A DNA stretch of 64,000 bases from Peptostreptococcaceae bacterium (GTDB lineage: Bacteria; Bacillota; Clostridia; Peptostreptococcales; Peptostreptococcaceae), in assembly GCA_025210335.1 (NCBI GenBank), contig JAOARY010000051.1:80643-144642 (forward strand), in the 5' to 3' direction. Numbering within the stretch: the stretch's first letter is position 1; the number at the start of each line of letters is the position of its first letter. The notes under the pieces were generated by a model. It searched no databases. It was not told where the DNA came from and saw only the letters and a program-made list of their open reading frames with translations. Below, piece after piece: positions 52,810 through 62,829 of this stretch. The translations under genes and the position numbers were made by a program.

Positions 52810-54102
52810 CTATGAGATTTTTTTTCTTTTTCTTTTTTTTCGATTTTTTTTTCTTCTTTTTAAGTTTATAAATCTAATGATTAGACAAATAAAGAATAAA
52901 GTAAAAATAATAATAAATAAATATTTTAAAATTTTCATTACAAAAGCTAATATATCATCCATTGTTATAAGAAAATGAACATCATTTAAAGCTATTAATG
53001 ATCGTTTAGTTATAAGTTCATCATTATTATAATAGCTTATATTTCCAATAACATCCCCTTTTTTTATAGGATAAGAAATATTTTTTTCTAATTCAATTTG
53101 TTTTTTTAAACTTGATGGAAGAAAATCTTTTTTTTCAACTAAAGTAAAATCGTCTTTTATACCATAGTTTAAAATATTTTCTTTGGAAAATTTAAATTCT
53201 TTGCTTCCAATTCTATTATTTTTATTTTGTATGACAAATCTTTTGAAATTATCAAAACCATAGTCTATAAGCTTTCTTGAATCAGTATAAATTTCAAAGC
53301 CTTCTGATTTTAAAACAACTGCAATAAGTCTTAATTTATCTTTTTCGCCAGAAGAACTAAGACAATTTCTTGCTTTGCTTGTGTAGCCTGTTTTTATACC
53401 ATCTATTAAATCATATTTTATATCGATTGTTTTACCTTTATAATCTATATCTCTTGTTGACCATAAAAATCTATTTGTATTTCTATAATATCTTTTTTCT
53501 GGAGTTTGCGCTGTTTCATCCAATGTATAACTGACTGTTTTTACTACATTTCTTAGGTAGTTATATTTCATAAGCTCTTTTGAAAATAAAGCTAAATCAT
53601 ATACACATGTATAATGATTATCATCGTGAAGACCATTTGGATTTGTAAAATGAGTATTTTGTGCACCTAGTTCATTAGCTTTTTGATTCATTAATTTTGC
53701 GAATTCTTCTACAGATCCAGAAATAGCATTTGCAAAGAGTACTGCAATATCATTGCAAGATTTTATTAAAAAAGCATGCATATATTGGTCGACACTAAAG
53801 CTTTCCCCTTGTAAAAGATACATACTACTTCCATCTATAAATCCCAAGTCGTAATCTAAAGTAATTTTTTTATTTATATCTAAATTTTGGTAAGCTAAAA
53901 GAGCTGTCATGATTTTAGTTGTAGAGGCTGGATACATTTTTTTGTAGGGATTTTTAGAGTAAAGTATTTTTCCAGTTTCATAGTCCATCAGTATGGCAGC
54001 TTCACCTTTTAAATTTAAAAAATCATTTGATGCAAATGTTTGGAATGTAGATAAGAATAGGAAATTTAATATAATTATTACTGTGATTAATTTGCTTTTC
54101 AT
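52810..54102 (-). CDS. D-alanyl-D-alanine carboxypeptidase (DacF-like, penicillin-binding protein 5/6 type)
   Basis: The 430-residue protein has a signal peptide (residues 1-24) and a serine-type carboxypeptidase domain with the three active-site motifs: SxxK in YPASTTKIM near residue 61, SxN as SCND, and KTGYT near residue 238. The C-terminal end has a membrane span (about residues 385-405) and a very basic Lys/Arg tail, so it is anchored by a transmembrane helix rather than an amphipathic one. AAGGAGG lies before the start. It trims stem peptides outside the cell. Confidence 0.92.
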   Translation of the reverse strand: MKSKLITVIIILNFLFLSTFQTFASNDFLNLKGEAAILMDYETGKILYSKNPYKKMYPASTTKIMTALLAYQNLDINKKITLDYDLGFIDGSSMYLLQGESFSVDQYMHAFLIKSCNDIAVLFANAISGSVEEFAKLMNQKANELGAQNTHFTNPNGLHDDNHYTCVYDLALFSKELMKYNYLRNVVKTVSYTLDETAQTPEKRYYRNTNRFLWSTRDIDYKGKTIDIKYDLIDGIKTGYTSKARNCLSSSGEKDKLRLIAVVLKSEGFEIYTDSRKLIDYGFDNFKRFVIQNKNNRIGSKEFKFSKENILNYGIKDDFTLVEKKDFLPSSLKKQIELEKNISYPIKKGDVIGNISYYNNDELITKRSLIALNDVHFLITMDDILAFVMKILKYLFIIIFTLFFICLIIRFINLKRRKKNRKKRKRKKIS

Positions 54103-54175
54103 TTTTTCCTCCTTGTTAAAATCATTTTTAGTATATCATAGTTTTGGGTAAGATGAAAATTAGGGAGCTGGTGTT

Positions 54176-54838
54176 ATGAAAGTTGAATTCAATGTAGATT
54201 CAAAGAAAATTATAGTATTTTTTTTCATATTATTTGTATTTGTTTTAGGATTATATTTAAGAACAAATAATAAAGAGTATTTACTATTGGATGCATCTAA
54301 TAAAAATAATATTACAGATGAAGAAAAAAATAAAGATAATAATAATTACAATATAGATGAAATTATAGTAGAAAGTAAAGAGATAAATAAAATAATAATA
54401 TATATAAGTGGAGAAGTTAAAAATCCTGGTGTAGTTGAAATTGAAGAAGATAAGAGGTTAAAAGATGCAATTGAAGAAGTTGGTGGATTTTTGGATGAAG
54501 CAGATACAAAAAATATTAATCTAGCTATGAAGTTAGAAGATGAAGGACATTATATAATACCAAAAATAGGAGAATTAAAAACAGATACAAAAAATGAAGC
54601 TATAGTAAATACTATTGATAAAAAGGCAAATAATAAAAGTAAATCTAATTTAATAAATATAAATAATGCATCCAAGCAAGAACTTATTGAATTACCTGGA
54701 ATAGGAGAAGTAACAGCAAATAAAATTATTGATTTTAGATCTAAAAATAAATTTAGTAATGTAAATGATTTATTGATGATTGATGGGATAGGAGAGAAAA
54801 AATTAGAAAAGATAAAAGCTTTTATAAGATGCAATTAA
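54176..54838 (+). CDS. comEA: ComEA-type helix-hairpin-helix DNA-binding protein
   Basis: The 220-residue protein has one N-terminal membrane span (residues 10-30), a SLBB-like domain (IIYISGEVKNPGVVEIEEDKR, near residue 75), a charged linker, and a C-terminal double helix-hairpin-helix with NINNASKQELIELPGIGEV and LLMIDGIGEKKLEKIKAF. ComEA binds incoming DNA at the surface in natural transformation. comEC is not in the window. GGAG precedes the ATG. Confidence 0.9.
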   Translation: MKVEFNVDSKKIIVFFFILFVFVLGLYLRTNNKEYLLLDASNKNNITDEEKNKDNNNYNIDEIIVESKEINKIIIYISGEVKNPGVVEIEEDKRLKDAIEEVGGFLDEADTKNINLAMKLEDEGHYIIPKIGELKTDTKNEAIVNTIDKKANNKSKSNLININNASKQELIELPGIGEVTANKIIDFRSKNKFSNVNDLLMIDGIGEKKLEKIKAFIRCN

Positions 54839-54863
54839 AAAAAATTATAAAAAGACTCATAAG

Positions 54864-54892
54864 TCGACAATTAAAAAAATGGGTGTTAAAAT
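54864..54892 (+). promoter_or_regulatory. Promoter before selD
   Basis: TCGACA (54864-54869), 17 bases, TAAAAT (54887-54892). GAGGTG lies before ATG 54932. Confidence 0.6.
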
Positions 54893-54931
54893 AGAATGAA
54901 GGTATAATAATAAGTATATAGAGGTGTTTTT

Positions 54932-55969
54932 ATGGCAATAAATAGAAAATTGATGGATCTTACAGCTGCATCTGGTTGAGCTGCTAAAATAGGGCCAAAG
55001 GATTTGGCTATAGCTCTTTCTAATTTAGAAAGTATAAAAAGTGATAAATTATTAGTAGGTTTTGACAAATCAGATGATGCTGCTGTTTATAAATTAAATG
55101 ATGAAATGGCACTTATACAAACTCTTGATTTCTTTACTCCTATTGCAAATGACCCATATGATTTTGGTCAAATTGCAGCTGCAAATGCACTTTCGGATGT
55201 ATATGCTATGGGTGGAGAACCTACAGTAGCTATGAATATTGTGGGATTTCCATCTTGTGAAGATATGAATACTTTAGGAGAGATACTAAGAGGTGGAGCA
55301 GATAAGGTAAAAGAAGCAGGTGCTATTTTGGTTGGAGGTCATACAGTTGATGATAAAGAACCAAAATATGGTCTTTCTGTGTCTGGGATTGTTCATCCAA
55401 ATAAAGTATTAAGTAATTGTAGTGCAAAAGAAAACGATGTATTAGTTTTAACTAAGCCTTTGGGTCTTGGGATAATGAATACAGCTATAAAAGCAGAACT
55501 TACAACAAAAGAGGAAACTAGACAAGTTATAGACATTATGTCACATCTAAATAAATATGCAGCGATGGCTTTTAAAGAAATTGAAGTTCATTCAGTTACT
55601 GATATTACAGGTTTTGGTCTTTTGGGACATGCTATGGAAATGGCAAAGGGATCTGATTTATGTATGGAAATATATAAAGATCAAATTCCTTATATAAAGA
55701 AAGCTAAAGAATTTGCAGCTATGGGAATTATACCTGCTGGAATGTATGAAAATGAGGCTTATATAGAAGAAGATGTTAAATTTGAAGTTGAAGATGAAGT
55801 TATGAAGGACATATTATATGACCCTCAAACATCAGGAGGTCTTTTGATATCTTTAAAAGAAGAGTATGCAAGTAAGTTAATAGAGCTTATAAAAGAAAAT
55901 AAAGGTTTAGATAGTTTTGTAATAGGTAGAGTAAAAACTAATCTAGAAAAAACAATAGTTGTAAAATAA
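54932..55969 (+). CDS. selD: Selenide, water dikinase SelD, a selenoprotein with UGA-encoded Sec16
   Basis: SelD makes selenophosphate from selenide and ATP, the Se donor for selenocysteine. Read from ATG 54932, the frame holds one TGA at 54977-54979 within TAASG-U-AAKIGPKDL. The Sec/Cys site of SelD sits in exactly this place (typically SGUGCK). Downstream are the ATP-binding VGGHTVDD and DPQTSGGLL motifs. Length with Sec is 345 residues, as expected. A simple ORF caller would start at 55004 and miss the active site. A possible SECIS hairpin follows the TGA (ATAG...CTAT, apical AGGA). Confidence 0.94.
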
Positions 55970-55979
55970 ATTATTATAT

Positions 55980-56055
55980 AAAAGATAATTGTTTAGAGTT
56001 GATATATTCTTACTATATATGTAAGAAAAATATTTCTCAATGCAATTATCTTTTT
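55980..56055 (+). terminator. Terminator after selD
   Basis: AAAAGATAATTG pairs with CAATTATCTTTT across a long loop that itself contains an inner TATTCTTAC/GTAAGAAAAATA hairpin. T residues follow. Confidence 0.72.
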
Positions 56056-56109
56056 TCTATTTAATTTTTAAATAATTCTTAATGATTTCTAAAGATATTC
56101 TTAATCAAA

Positions 56110-56138
56110 TTAAGTTTTTTTAAAGAGTATGATATAAT
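56110..56138 (+). promoter_or_regulatory. Promoter of selA-selB
   Basis: A perfect TATAAT (56133-56138) with an extended TG (56130-56131) lies about 64 bases before the selA ATG. The -35 box is poor. Confidence 0.6.
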
Positions 56139-56201
56139 TAGAATTAATCAATTGGTATTTAAAATATAAAAAAATAAAAATATAGGTTAAGGAGTGTATA
56201 T

Positions 56202-57608
56202 ATGTCAAAGAGAGAATATTTTTCTTTACTTCCATCAGTTGAAGAAGTATTGAATAATGAGGATTTAAAAGGAATAATAAATGACTATCCTAGAGATTTA
56301 TTAGTTGAAAAAACAAGATTTGTTATAGATGATTTTAGAAAAATAATAGTGAGTTCTAAAGTAGAAGAGCTTTTGGATTTTGAGCTTAATATAGATATCA
56401 TAGTAAAGAACATAATAGAAGAAGTAAAAGATGAATATGAATTACATCTTACTAAAGTTATAAATGGAACTGGAGTAATAATACATACTAATTTAGGTAG
56501 AGCACCAATATCTGAAACTATAAAGGAAGATATTTGGAATAGAATAGGTGGTTATTGCAATTTGGAATACGATATCCAAAAAGGAAAAAGAGGTCTTAGA
56601 TATGACCATTTAGAAAATATAATAAAAAAATTAACTGGTGCAGAAGATGTTTTAGTTGTTAATAATAATGCAGCTGCGGTTTTATTAGTTTTAAGCACAT
56701 TAGCAAAAGAAAAAGAAGTTATAGTATCAAGAGGAGAACTTGTTGAAATTGGTGGTTCTTTTAGAGTTCCAGATGTTATGGAACAAGGTGGTGCAAAACT
56801 TGTAGAAGTTGGAACTACAAACAAAACACATTTAAGAGATTATAAAAATGCTATAAATGAACAAACAGCGGCACTTATGAAAGTTCACACTAGTAATTAT
56901 AAAATTATGGGCTTTACAAAAGAGGTTAGTTTAGAAGAATTAAGAGTTTTGGCTGATGAAGTAGAGTTACCTTTAATAGAGGATTTAGGTAGTGGAGTAT
57001 TTATAGATTTTTCTAAATATAATTTAAAATATGAACCTACAGTTAAGAACTCCATAGATAAAGGTGTAGATATAGTTACTTTTAGTGGAGATAAGATACT
57101 TGGAGGGCCACAAGCAGGAATTATTATAGGAAAAAGCAAATATATTAAAAAGATGAAAGAAAATCAGCTTACAAGAGCTTTAAGAGTAGATAAGCTTACA
57201 ATTGCTACGTTAGAAGCAACATTAAGACTGTATCTAGATGAGCAAAAGGCGATAGAAAATATACCTGGACTTAAAATGATTACAATGAGTGAAGAAGAAC
57301 TTACTAATAAGGCAGATCAATTACTAGATATACTAAATAAGTTAGATTTATCTGACGTTGAATTTAATATAGAAAAAGGTTCATCGCAAGTTGGTGGTGG
57401 AGCTTTACCACTTGAATATATAGATAGTAAGGTTATAAATATAAAGCCTAAGAATATTAGTGTCAATAAATTAGAAGAAAAATTAAGATTATCAAAATCA
57501 CATATAATAGGAAGAGTATATGATGATAAATATATACTTGATGTAAGAACAATATTTGAAAATGAATTTGAAATAGTAGCGAAAGAAATAGTAAATATAT
57601 TTAATTAA
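56202..57608 (+). CDS. selA: L-seryl-tRNA(Sec) selenium transferase
   Basis: SelA replaces the serine hydroxyl on tRNA-Sec with selenium, using PLP. The 468-residue protein has the N-terminal LLPSVEEVLNN, VINGTGVIIHTNLGRAP, VNNNAAAVLLVLSTLAK, and the PLP lysine in TFSGDKILGGPQAG. GGAG lies before the ATG. selB follows after about 30 bases, and tRNA-Sec and selD are in the same window, so the set is complete. Confidence 0.97.
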   Translation: MSKREYFSLLPSVEEVLNNEDLKGIINDYPRDLLVEKTRFVIDDFRKIIVSSKVEELLDFELNIDIIVKNIIEEVKDEYELHLTKVINGTGVIIHTNLGRAPISETIKEDIWNRIGGYCNLEYDIQKGKRGLRYDHLENIIKKLTGAEDVLVVNNNAAAVLLVLSTLAKEKEVIVSRGELVEIGGSFRVPDVMEQGGAKLVEVGTTNKTHLRDYKNAINEQTAALMKVHTSNYKIMGFTKEVSLEELRVLADEVELPLIEDLGSGVFIDFSKYNLKYEPTVKNSIDKGVDIVTFSGDKILGGPQAGIIIGKSKYIKKMKENQLTRALRVDKLTIATLEATLRLYLDEQKAIENIPGLKMITMSEEELTNKADQLLDILNKLDLSDVEFNIEKGSSQVGGGALPLEYIDSKVINIKPKNISVNKLEEKLRLSKSHIIGRVYDDKYILDVRTIFENEFEIVAKEIVNIFN

Positions 57609-57640
57609 AATTTATATTTAGAGGTTTAATGGAGGAACGT

Positions 57641-59527
57641 ATGAAGAATTTTATTATAGGAACAGCAGGGCATATAGACCATGGAAAAACAACATTAATA
57701 AAGGCTTTAACAGGAAGTAATACAGATAGATTAAAAGAAGAACAAAAACGTGGAATATCAATAGATTTGGGATTTACACATTTTAAAATAAACGAAGAAA
57801 AACAAGCTGGGATAATAGATGTACCTGGACATGAAAAATTTATAAAAAATATGCTTGCTGGTGTAAGTGGTATGGACATGGTTTTACTAGTTATAGCAGC
57901 TGATGAAGGTGTTATGCCACAAACTATAGAACATATGAATATATTAAATTTTATAGGACTTAAAAAAGGTTTGATAGTTCTTACTAAATCAGGTCTTGCT
58001 GATGAAGATTTAAAGGAGCTTGTAAAAGATGATATAAGAGAAAAACTTGCAAATACATTTTTAAAAGATTCTAAAATAATAGAGGTTGATTCTGTTGATA
58101 ATTTAGGAATAGATGAATTAAAAGAAGAAATAAATATATTATTAGATGATGTAGAAACAAGACAGATAAATACAAATCCTAGATTATATGTAGATAGAGT
58201 TTTTTCTGTTAAAGGTTTTGGTACAGTTGTTACAGGTACTTTAATAGAAGGAAAATTAGAAGTTGGGGAAGAAGTTGTGATTTATCCATCTAAAAAAGAA
58301 ACTAAAATAAGATCTATTCAAGTGCATGGTCAAAATATGGATGTTGCTTATGCTGGACAAAGAACAGCAATCAATTTATCTAATATAAAAGTTGAAGATA
58401 TAAATAGAGGAGATATAATTTCGCTAAAAGATTCTTTAACACCTACAATGATGATTGATTGTAAAATAAATACAGTTGGAGAATTAAGCAGACCAATAAA
58501 ATATTGGGAAAGAATAAAATTCTATCATGGTTCAAAAGAAACAATAGGAAGAACAGTTCTTATTGGTAAAGATGAATTAAATGAAAATGAAGAAGGTTTT
58601 GTTCAATTTAGATTAGAAGAACCTATTGTAATAAAAAATGGTGATAAATTTGTTATAAGATTTTATTCGCCGATGGAAACTGTAGCTGGAGGAATAGTTA
58701 TAGATTCCAATCCAAAGAAACATAAAAAAACTGATGAAAAAATAATAAAAGAATTTGAAATGAAAGAAAAAGGTTCTTTGGAAGATATAATAATGCAAAC
58801 TATAAAAAAATCCAAAGAAAAATATATGGGTCTAAAAGAAATTTGTAAGGTATTATCGGAAAAAGAAGAAGTTATTAGAGATAAGATGCTAAGACTTGAA
58901 GAAGAAGGTAGAGTTTATAATGTTAATTCAATATATATTTCTGATAGCAAATTTGAAGAAATCAAAGAAAATATGATAAATGAATTAAATGAATACCATA
59001 GAAAAAATAAATTAAAAGAAGGTATGTTAAAAGAGGAATTAAGAAATAAGATTATAAAAGGGATAAAAACAAAAGAGTTTGATATTGTTTTAGATATAAT
59101 AAAAGAGGAAAATTTAATAGAGATATCAAATAATATTGTAAAAGTAAAAGGGTTTGAAGTTTTATTAAATTCAAAACAAGAGGAATTAAAATCAAAAGTA
59201 TTAAAAGAACTTAAAAAAGATGGTTTGACACCAAAACCTGTATGGGAAATAATTGAAAAAAATAATATAAATAAAGATTTACTAAATTATATGAATGAAT
59301 TATATATAATAAGAATTTCTGAAGATATATACTATCATAAAGATGCTTATACTGACATTATAAATAAGTTAAAAGCACATTTGGAAAATACAAATGAACC
59401 TATTGGACTTGCTGGGTTTAGAGATTTGATAGGATTTAGTAGAAAATATGCAATACTTCTTTTGGAACATTTAGATAAAGTAAAAGTGACTAGAAGATTA
59501 GAGGATAATACGAGAGTTATTTTTTAG
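57641..59527 (+). CDS. selB: Selenocysteine-specific elongation factor SelB
   Basis: SelB is the GTPase that delivers Sec-tRNA to the ribosome at UGA codons near a SECIS hairpin. The 628-residue product has the EF-Tu-like G1 motif GTAGHIDHGKTTL near residue 6, DVPGHEKFI (G3), and TKSG (G4). Four winged-helix domains in the C-terminal third bind the SECIS. I prefer ATG 57641, which follows GGAGG by five bases. An upstream in-frame ATG at 57629 is the alternative. Confidence 0.97.
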   Translation: MKNFIIGTAGHIDHGKTTLIKALTGSNTDRLKEEQKRGISIDLGFTHFKINEEKQAGIIDVPGHEKFIKNMLAGVSGMDMVLLVIAADEGVMPQTIEHMNILNFIGLKKGLIVLTKSGLADEDLKELVKDDIREKLANTFLKDSKIIEVDSVDNLGIDELKEEINILLDDVETRQINTNPRLYVDRVFSVKGFGTVVTGTLIEGKLEVGEEVVIYPSKKETKIRSIQVHGQNMDVAYAGQRTAINLSNIKVEDINRGDIISLKDSLTPTMMIDCKINTVGELSRPIKYWERIKFYHGSKETIGRTVLIGKDELNENEEGFVQFRLEEPIVIKNGDKFVIRFYSPMETVAGGIVIDSNPKKHKKTDEKIIKEFEMKEKGSLEDIIMQTIKKSKEKYMGLKEICKVLSEKEEVIRDKMLRLEEEGRVYNVNSIYISDSKFEEIKENMINELNEYHRKNKLKEGMLKEELRNKIIKGIKTKEFDIVLDIIKEENLIEISNNIVKVKGFEVLLNSKQEELKSKVLKELKKDGLTPKPVWEIIEKNNINKDLLNYMNELYIIRISEDIYYHKDAYTDIINKLKAHLENTNEPIGLAGFRDLIGFSRKYAILLLEHLDKVKVTRRLEDNTRVIF

Positions 59528-59538
59528 GGGGATATAAA

Positions 59539-60222
59539 ATGAAATACAAAATACTTATTGTTGATGATGAAAAGCTTCTGATAAAAGGTATGAAATATAC
59601 ATTAGAACAGGATAATTATGAAATAGATGAAGCATATGATGGTGAAACTGCTGTTTTGATGGCTACTAATAATAATTACGATATAATAATATTGGATTTG
59701 ATGCTACCTAAGAAAGATGGTTTTGAAGTTTGCAAAGAGATACGTGAGTTTTCAAATATTCCAATAATAATGCTTACTGCTAAAGGTGAAGATGTAAGTA
59801 AGATTATGGGACTTGAATATGGTGCAGATGATTATATGACAAAACCTTTTAATGTGTTAGAGTTAAAAGCTAGAATTAAAGCTATTTTAAGAAGAGTAAA
59901 AACTGATGAAAAAGAGATTAATGAAATCACTATTTGCGATTTTACGATAAATACTTTGGGTAGAAAAATAAAGTATAAGAATAAAAATATAAATCTTACA
60001 GGAAAAGAATTTGATTTATTTGTATACTTAGCAACAAATGAGAATACGGTTTTTTCCAGAGAAGAATTATTTAAAAAAATTTGGGATTACGAAAATTATG
60101 GAGATTTAAGAACCGTAGATGTTCATATCAGAAGATTAAGAGAAAAAATAGAAAAGGATTCATCAAGACCATCTTATATAATAACTAAATGGGGAGTTGG
60201 TTATTATTTTAAGAAAGATTAA
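59539..60222 (+). CDS. Two-component response regulator, OmpR/PhoB family
   Basis: The 227-residue protein has a receiver domain with VDDEKL near residue 9, the phospho-acceptor aspartate in IIILDLMLPKKDGFEVC, and the lysine in TKPFN. A winged-helix output domain follows (TVDVHIRRLREKIE). GGGGG lies before the ATG. Its partner kinase overlaps its end by 26 bases. The signal and target genes are unknown. It lies right behind selB and before the GerMN gene. Confidence 0.95.
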   Translation: MKYKILIVDDEKLLIKGMKYTLEQDNYEIDEAYDGETAVLMATNNNYDIIILDLMLPKKDGFEVCKEIREFSNIPIIMLTAKGEDVSKIMGLEYGADDYMTKPFNVLELKARIKAILRRVKTDEKEINEITICDFTINTLGRKIKYKNKNINLTGKEFDLFVYLATNENTVFSREELFKKIWDYENYGDLRTVDVHIRRLREKIEKDSSRPSYIITKWGVGYYFKKD

Positions 60223-61600
60223 ACATAAAATAGTCCTTTTTTATTTGATTTTATCGTTATTTTCATTTTTATTTATAGGTGTTTTTGTTATAGAAAATAT
60301 TAAAGATGATTTAAAACAAGAAAGAACAGATATAATGATATCAGATGGGGTTAATCTAATTAGAAATATAAAGATATTTCATAAGGTAAATCATAAGAAT
60401 GTAAAGCATTATGTCGATGAATATAAAAAGAGATATGATAATTCAAGAGTACTTTTATTAGATGATGTAGGGTTTTTGATACATGAAGCTATGGTTAAAT
60501 TTCCAATAAGAACTAAGGTTAAATTTAATATAGAAGAATTTCAGCGTATATCAAAAGATAATCAAGACTGTTTTTATCATATAAAAAACTATGAAATTAG
60601 ACTGCTGTTTAAAATAGAAAAAAGCGATGGATTAGTAGGGTATGTATATGTGGAAAGAAACTTAGATGAAGTTGAAAGTAAAATAAATCGAATGCAAAAG
60701 ACTATGTTTTATATATCTTTATTAGATTTGATTTTAGTATCTTTTTTTAGTATAGTAATTGCAAAGAATATGACTTATCCAATAGAAAAGTTAGAACAAG
60801 GATTTAAATCTTTATCGAGAGGTGATTTTTATGAAAAAATAAAGATTGAAGCCAATGATGAACTTTCTAGTCTTTGTAAATCATTTAATATAATGAATAC
60901 TAAAATAACTCAAATAGAAACTCAAAGAAAAGAATTTGTATCCAATGTTTGTCATGAATTAAAAACACCATTAAGTTCAATAAAAGTACTTATTGGAAGC
61001 CTTATTTATTCAGATTTTGATAAATCTATTCAAAAAGAATTTCTTATTGATATGGATGGTGAAATTGATAGACTTAATATGATTATTGATGATTTAAAAG
61101 TACTTGTTGATATTGATGAAGATAAATTAAAATTAAATTTTGAAATGACATATCTAAACTATATAATTGAAAAAATAATAGATAGATTGAAGTTCAAATG
61201 GGAAGAAAAAAATATAAAGATAAGATATCATGAATATAATAAAGTACAGATGAATTTGGATCAAATAAAAATTGATAGAGTTATAACTAATATATTGGAC
61301 AATGCTATAAAATATAGCGAAGAAAATTCTATGATAGATATATATATATATTATGAAAATGATTACGCTATTATAAAGGTAAAAGATAGGGGTATTGGAA
61401 TAACAGAGGATGATATACAAAGGATATTTGAAAGATTTTATCGAGTAGATAAAGCTAGGTCAAGAGAAACTGGAGGAAGTGGGCTTGGTCTTTGTATAGC
61501 AAAGCAAATTATAGAATTACATCAAGGTGATATAATTGTAAAGAGTAAAGAGAATTTTGGGACATCCATATATATAAAGCTTCCAAAAGCTCTTATATAA
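60197..61600 (+). CDS. Sensor histidine kinase
   Basis: The roughly 467-residue kinase has an N-terminal membrane segment (IVLFYLILSLFSFLFIGVF), an extracellular loop, a second span near residue 175, a HAMP linker, and the kinase core. The core contains the H-box SNVCHELKTPLSS, N box LDNAIKYSEEN, and G boxes VKDRGIGI and GGSGLGL. The start is uncertain: the TTG at 60197 lies only one base after GGGGAG and inside the regulator gene. It is coupled to the preceding regulator and forms a pair with it. Confidence 0.92.
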   Translation: MVIILRKIKHKIVLFYLILSLFSFLFIGVFVIENIKDDLKQERTDIMISDGVNLIRNIKIFHKVNHKNVKHYVDEYKKRYDNSRVLLLDDVGFLIHEAMVKFPIRTKVKFNIEEFQRISKDNQDCFYHIKNYEIRLLFKIEKSDGLVGYVYVERNLDEVESKINRMQKTMFYISLLDLILVSFFSIVIAKNMTYPIEKLEQGFKSLSRGDFYEKIKIEANDELSSLCKSFNIMNTKITQIETQRKEFVSNVCHELKTPLSSIKVLIGSLIYSDFDKSIQKEFLIDMDGEIDRLNMIIDDLKVLVDIDEDKLKLNFEMTYLNYIIEKIIDRLKFKWEEKNIKIRYHEYNKVQMNLDQIKIDRVITNILDNAIKYSEENSMIDIYIYYENDYAIIKVKDRGIGITEDDIQRIFERFYRVDKARSRETGGSGLGLCIAKQIIELHQGDIIVKSKENFGTSIYIKLPKALI

Positions 61601-61614
61601 GGGAGGCGTTTTGT

Positions 61615-62523
61615 ATGAAAAAATTAAGATTGTTTATAGTATTTATGTTGAGTGTTTTTATTTTAACTTCTTGCAATATGAATCAGGAAAAACAGATGAA
61701 AACAAGAGAAATAAAATTATTTTATCCAAACAATGATGGGACTGAAATACTTTGGATGACAAGACCTATTGACTATATTGAAGAAGATGAAAAATATGAC
61801 ATAGCGTTAAATACACTTATAAATGGACCATATTCTCTTGATATGTCAAGAGCAATAAACGAAAAGACAAAGATAAATTCAATCAAAAAAGACAAAGAAA
61901 AAATTATAGTAGATTTATCTAAGGATTTTTTGAAATTTGGAAATAATTTAAATGAAATAAATGCGATTGTAACACTCACAAATACATTGACACAATTTGA
62001 AGAAATTGATGAAGTTAAGCTTACAGTAGATTCTAAAAAGGTTATATCTTCAAAAGGTATTGCTTATGAAAATTTAGTTAAATTTGATTTAAATGAAGAA
62101 AAAGAATTGATAATAGATTTATACATTCCAAATGAAAATTATACAAAATTAATGACCAAAAAGGAAAGTATTAAAATTAAAAGTGGAGAACCTCTAGGAT
62201 TTAAAGTTTTAGAAAAATTGATTGAAGTATCAAATAATGATGATAAAAATTTAATTCCTAAAGGAACAAAAATTCTTGGGTACAAACAAAATAATAAAAT
62301 TGTAACTATTAATTTTAATAAAGAATTTGTAGATAATCATAATGGTGGAAATACAGGAGAGATGATGAGTATATATTCAATTGTTAATACTCTTTGTTCT
62401 TTAGATACTATAGAAGAAATAGTTTTTGAAGTTGAGGGTGAGAAAAAAGAATATTACAAACATATAGATTTGAGTAAATCATTTAAATTAAATCAAGAAT
62501 TAATAGAAGAAAAAAATAAATAA
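61615..62523 (+). CDS. Lipoprotein with GerMN domains
   Basis: The 302-residue protein has a lipoprotein signal (residues 1-20, lipobox LTSC) and two GerMN-type domains, with NTLINGPYSLDMSRAI and KGTKILGYKQNNKIVTINFNKEFV as typical segments (the second given in part as NGP/TINFNKEF regions). GerM-type proteins act in spore germination and peptidoglycan, but the domain also occurs in lipoproteins of non-sporulating cells. It follows the sensor kinase after 15 bases and may be the kinase's accessory protein (inference). Confidence 0.85.
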   Translation: MKKLRLFIVFMLSVFILTSCNMNQEKQMKTREIKLFYPNNDGTEILWMTRPIDYIEEDEKYDIALNTLINGPYSLDMSRAINEKTKINSIKKDKEKIIVDLSKDFLKFGNNLNEINAIVTLTNTLTQFEEIDEVKLTVDSKKVISSKGIAYENLVKFDLNEEKELIIDLYIPNENYTKLMTKKESIKIKSGEPLGFKVLEKLIEVSNNDDKNLIPKGTKILGYKQNNKIVTINFNKEFVDNHNGGNTGEMMSIYSIVNTLCSLDTIEEIVFEVEGEKKEYYKHIDLSKSFKLNQELIEEKNK

Positions 62524-62545
62524 AAAAATATATTTATAATAATAA

Positions 62546-62599
62546 AACACTTTGCTGATATCAAGTAAAAAGCAGAAACTATAAGCAAAGTGTTTTTTA
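62546..62599 (+). terminator. Terminator after the GerMN gene
   Basis: AAAACACTTTGCT pairs with AGCAAAGTGTTTT over a long loop, then T residues. Confidence 0.82.
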
Positions 62600-62771
62600 T
62601 TTTTAATTGAATATTATAAGGGTATAAAGACTATTAGTATTTTATTTTTACAAAAAAATAAGAAAATCAAATATAGCTTATAAAAAAACTTTATAATGCA
62701 GTTGTTGTAATGGTTTTTGTGATTAAAAAAAGATAAATATACGTATTTTTTAAATTATATTTAAAATATTA

Positions 62772-62800
62772 TTGCGAATTATAAAAGTCTATGATAATAT
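62772..62800 (+). promoter_or_regulatory. Promoter of tRNA-Sec
   Basis: TTGCGA (62772-62777), 17 bases, TAATAT (62795-62800), about 30 bases before the tRNA. Confidence 0.65.
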
Positions 62801-62829
62801 ATTAAAGGTAGCAAGGGAAACACTTATAT

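Larger units (their letters stand above)
62524..62829 (+). other. Gap before tRNA-Sec
   Basis: A 306-base stretch. It holds the GerMN terminator and the tRNA promoter; the middle part (about 62600-62770) shows nothing recognisable. A reading frame 62772-63017 runs straight through the tRNA and is not a gene. Confidence 0.6.
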
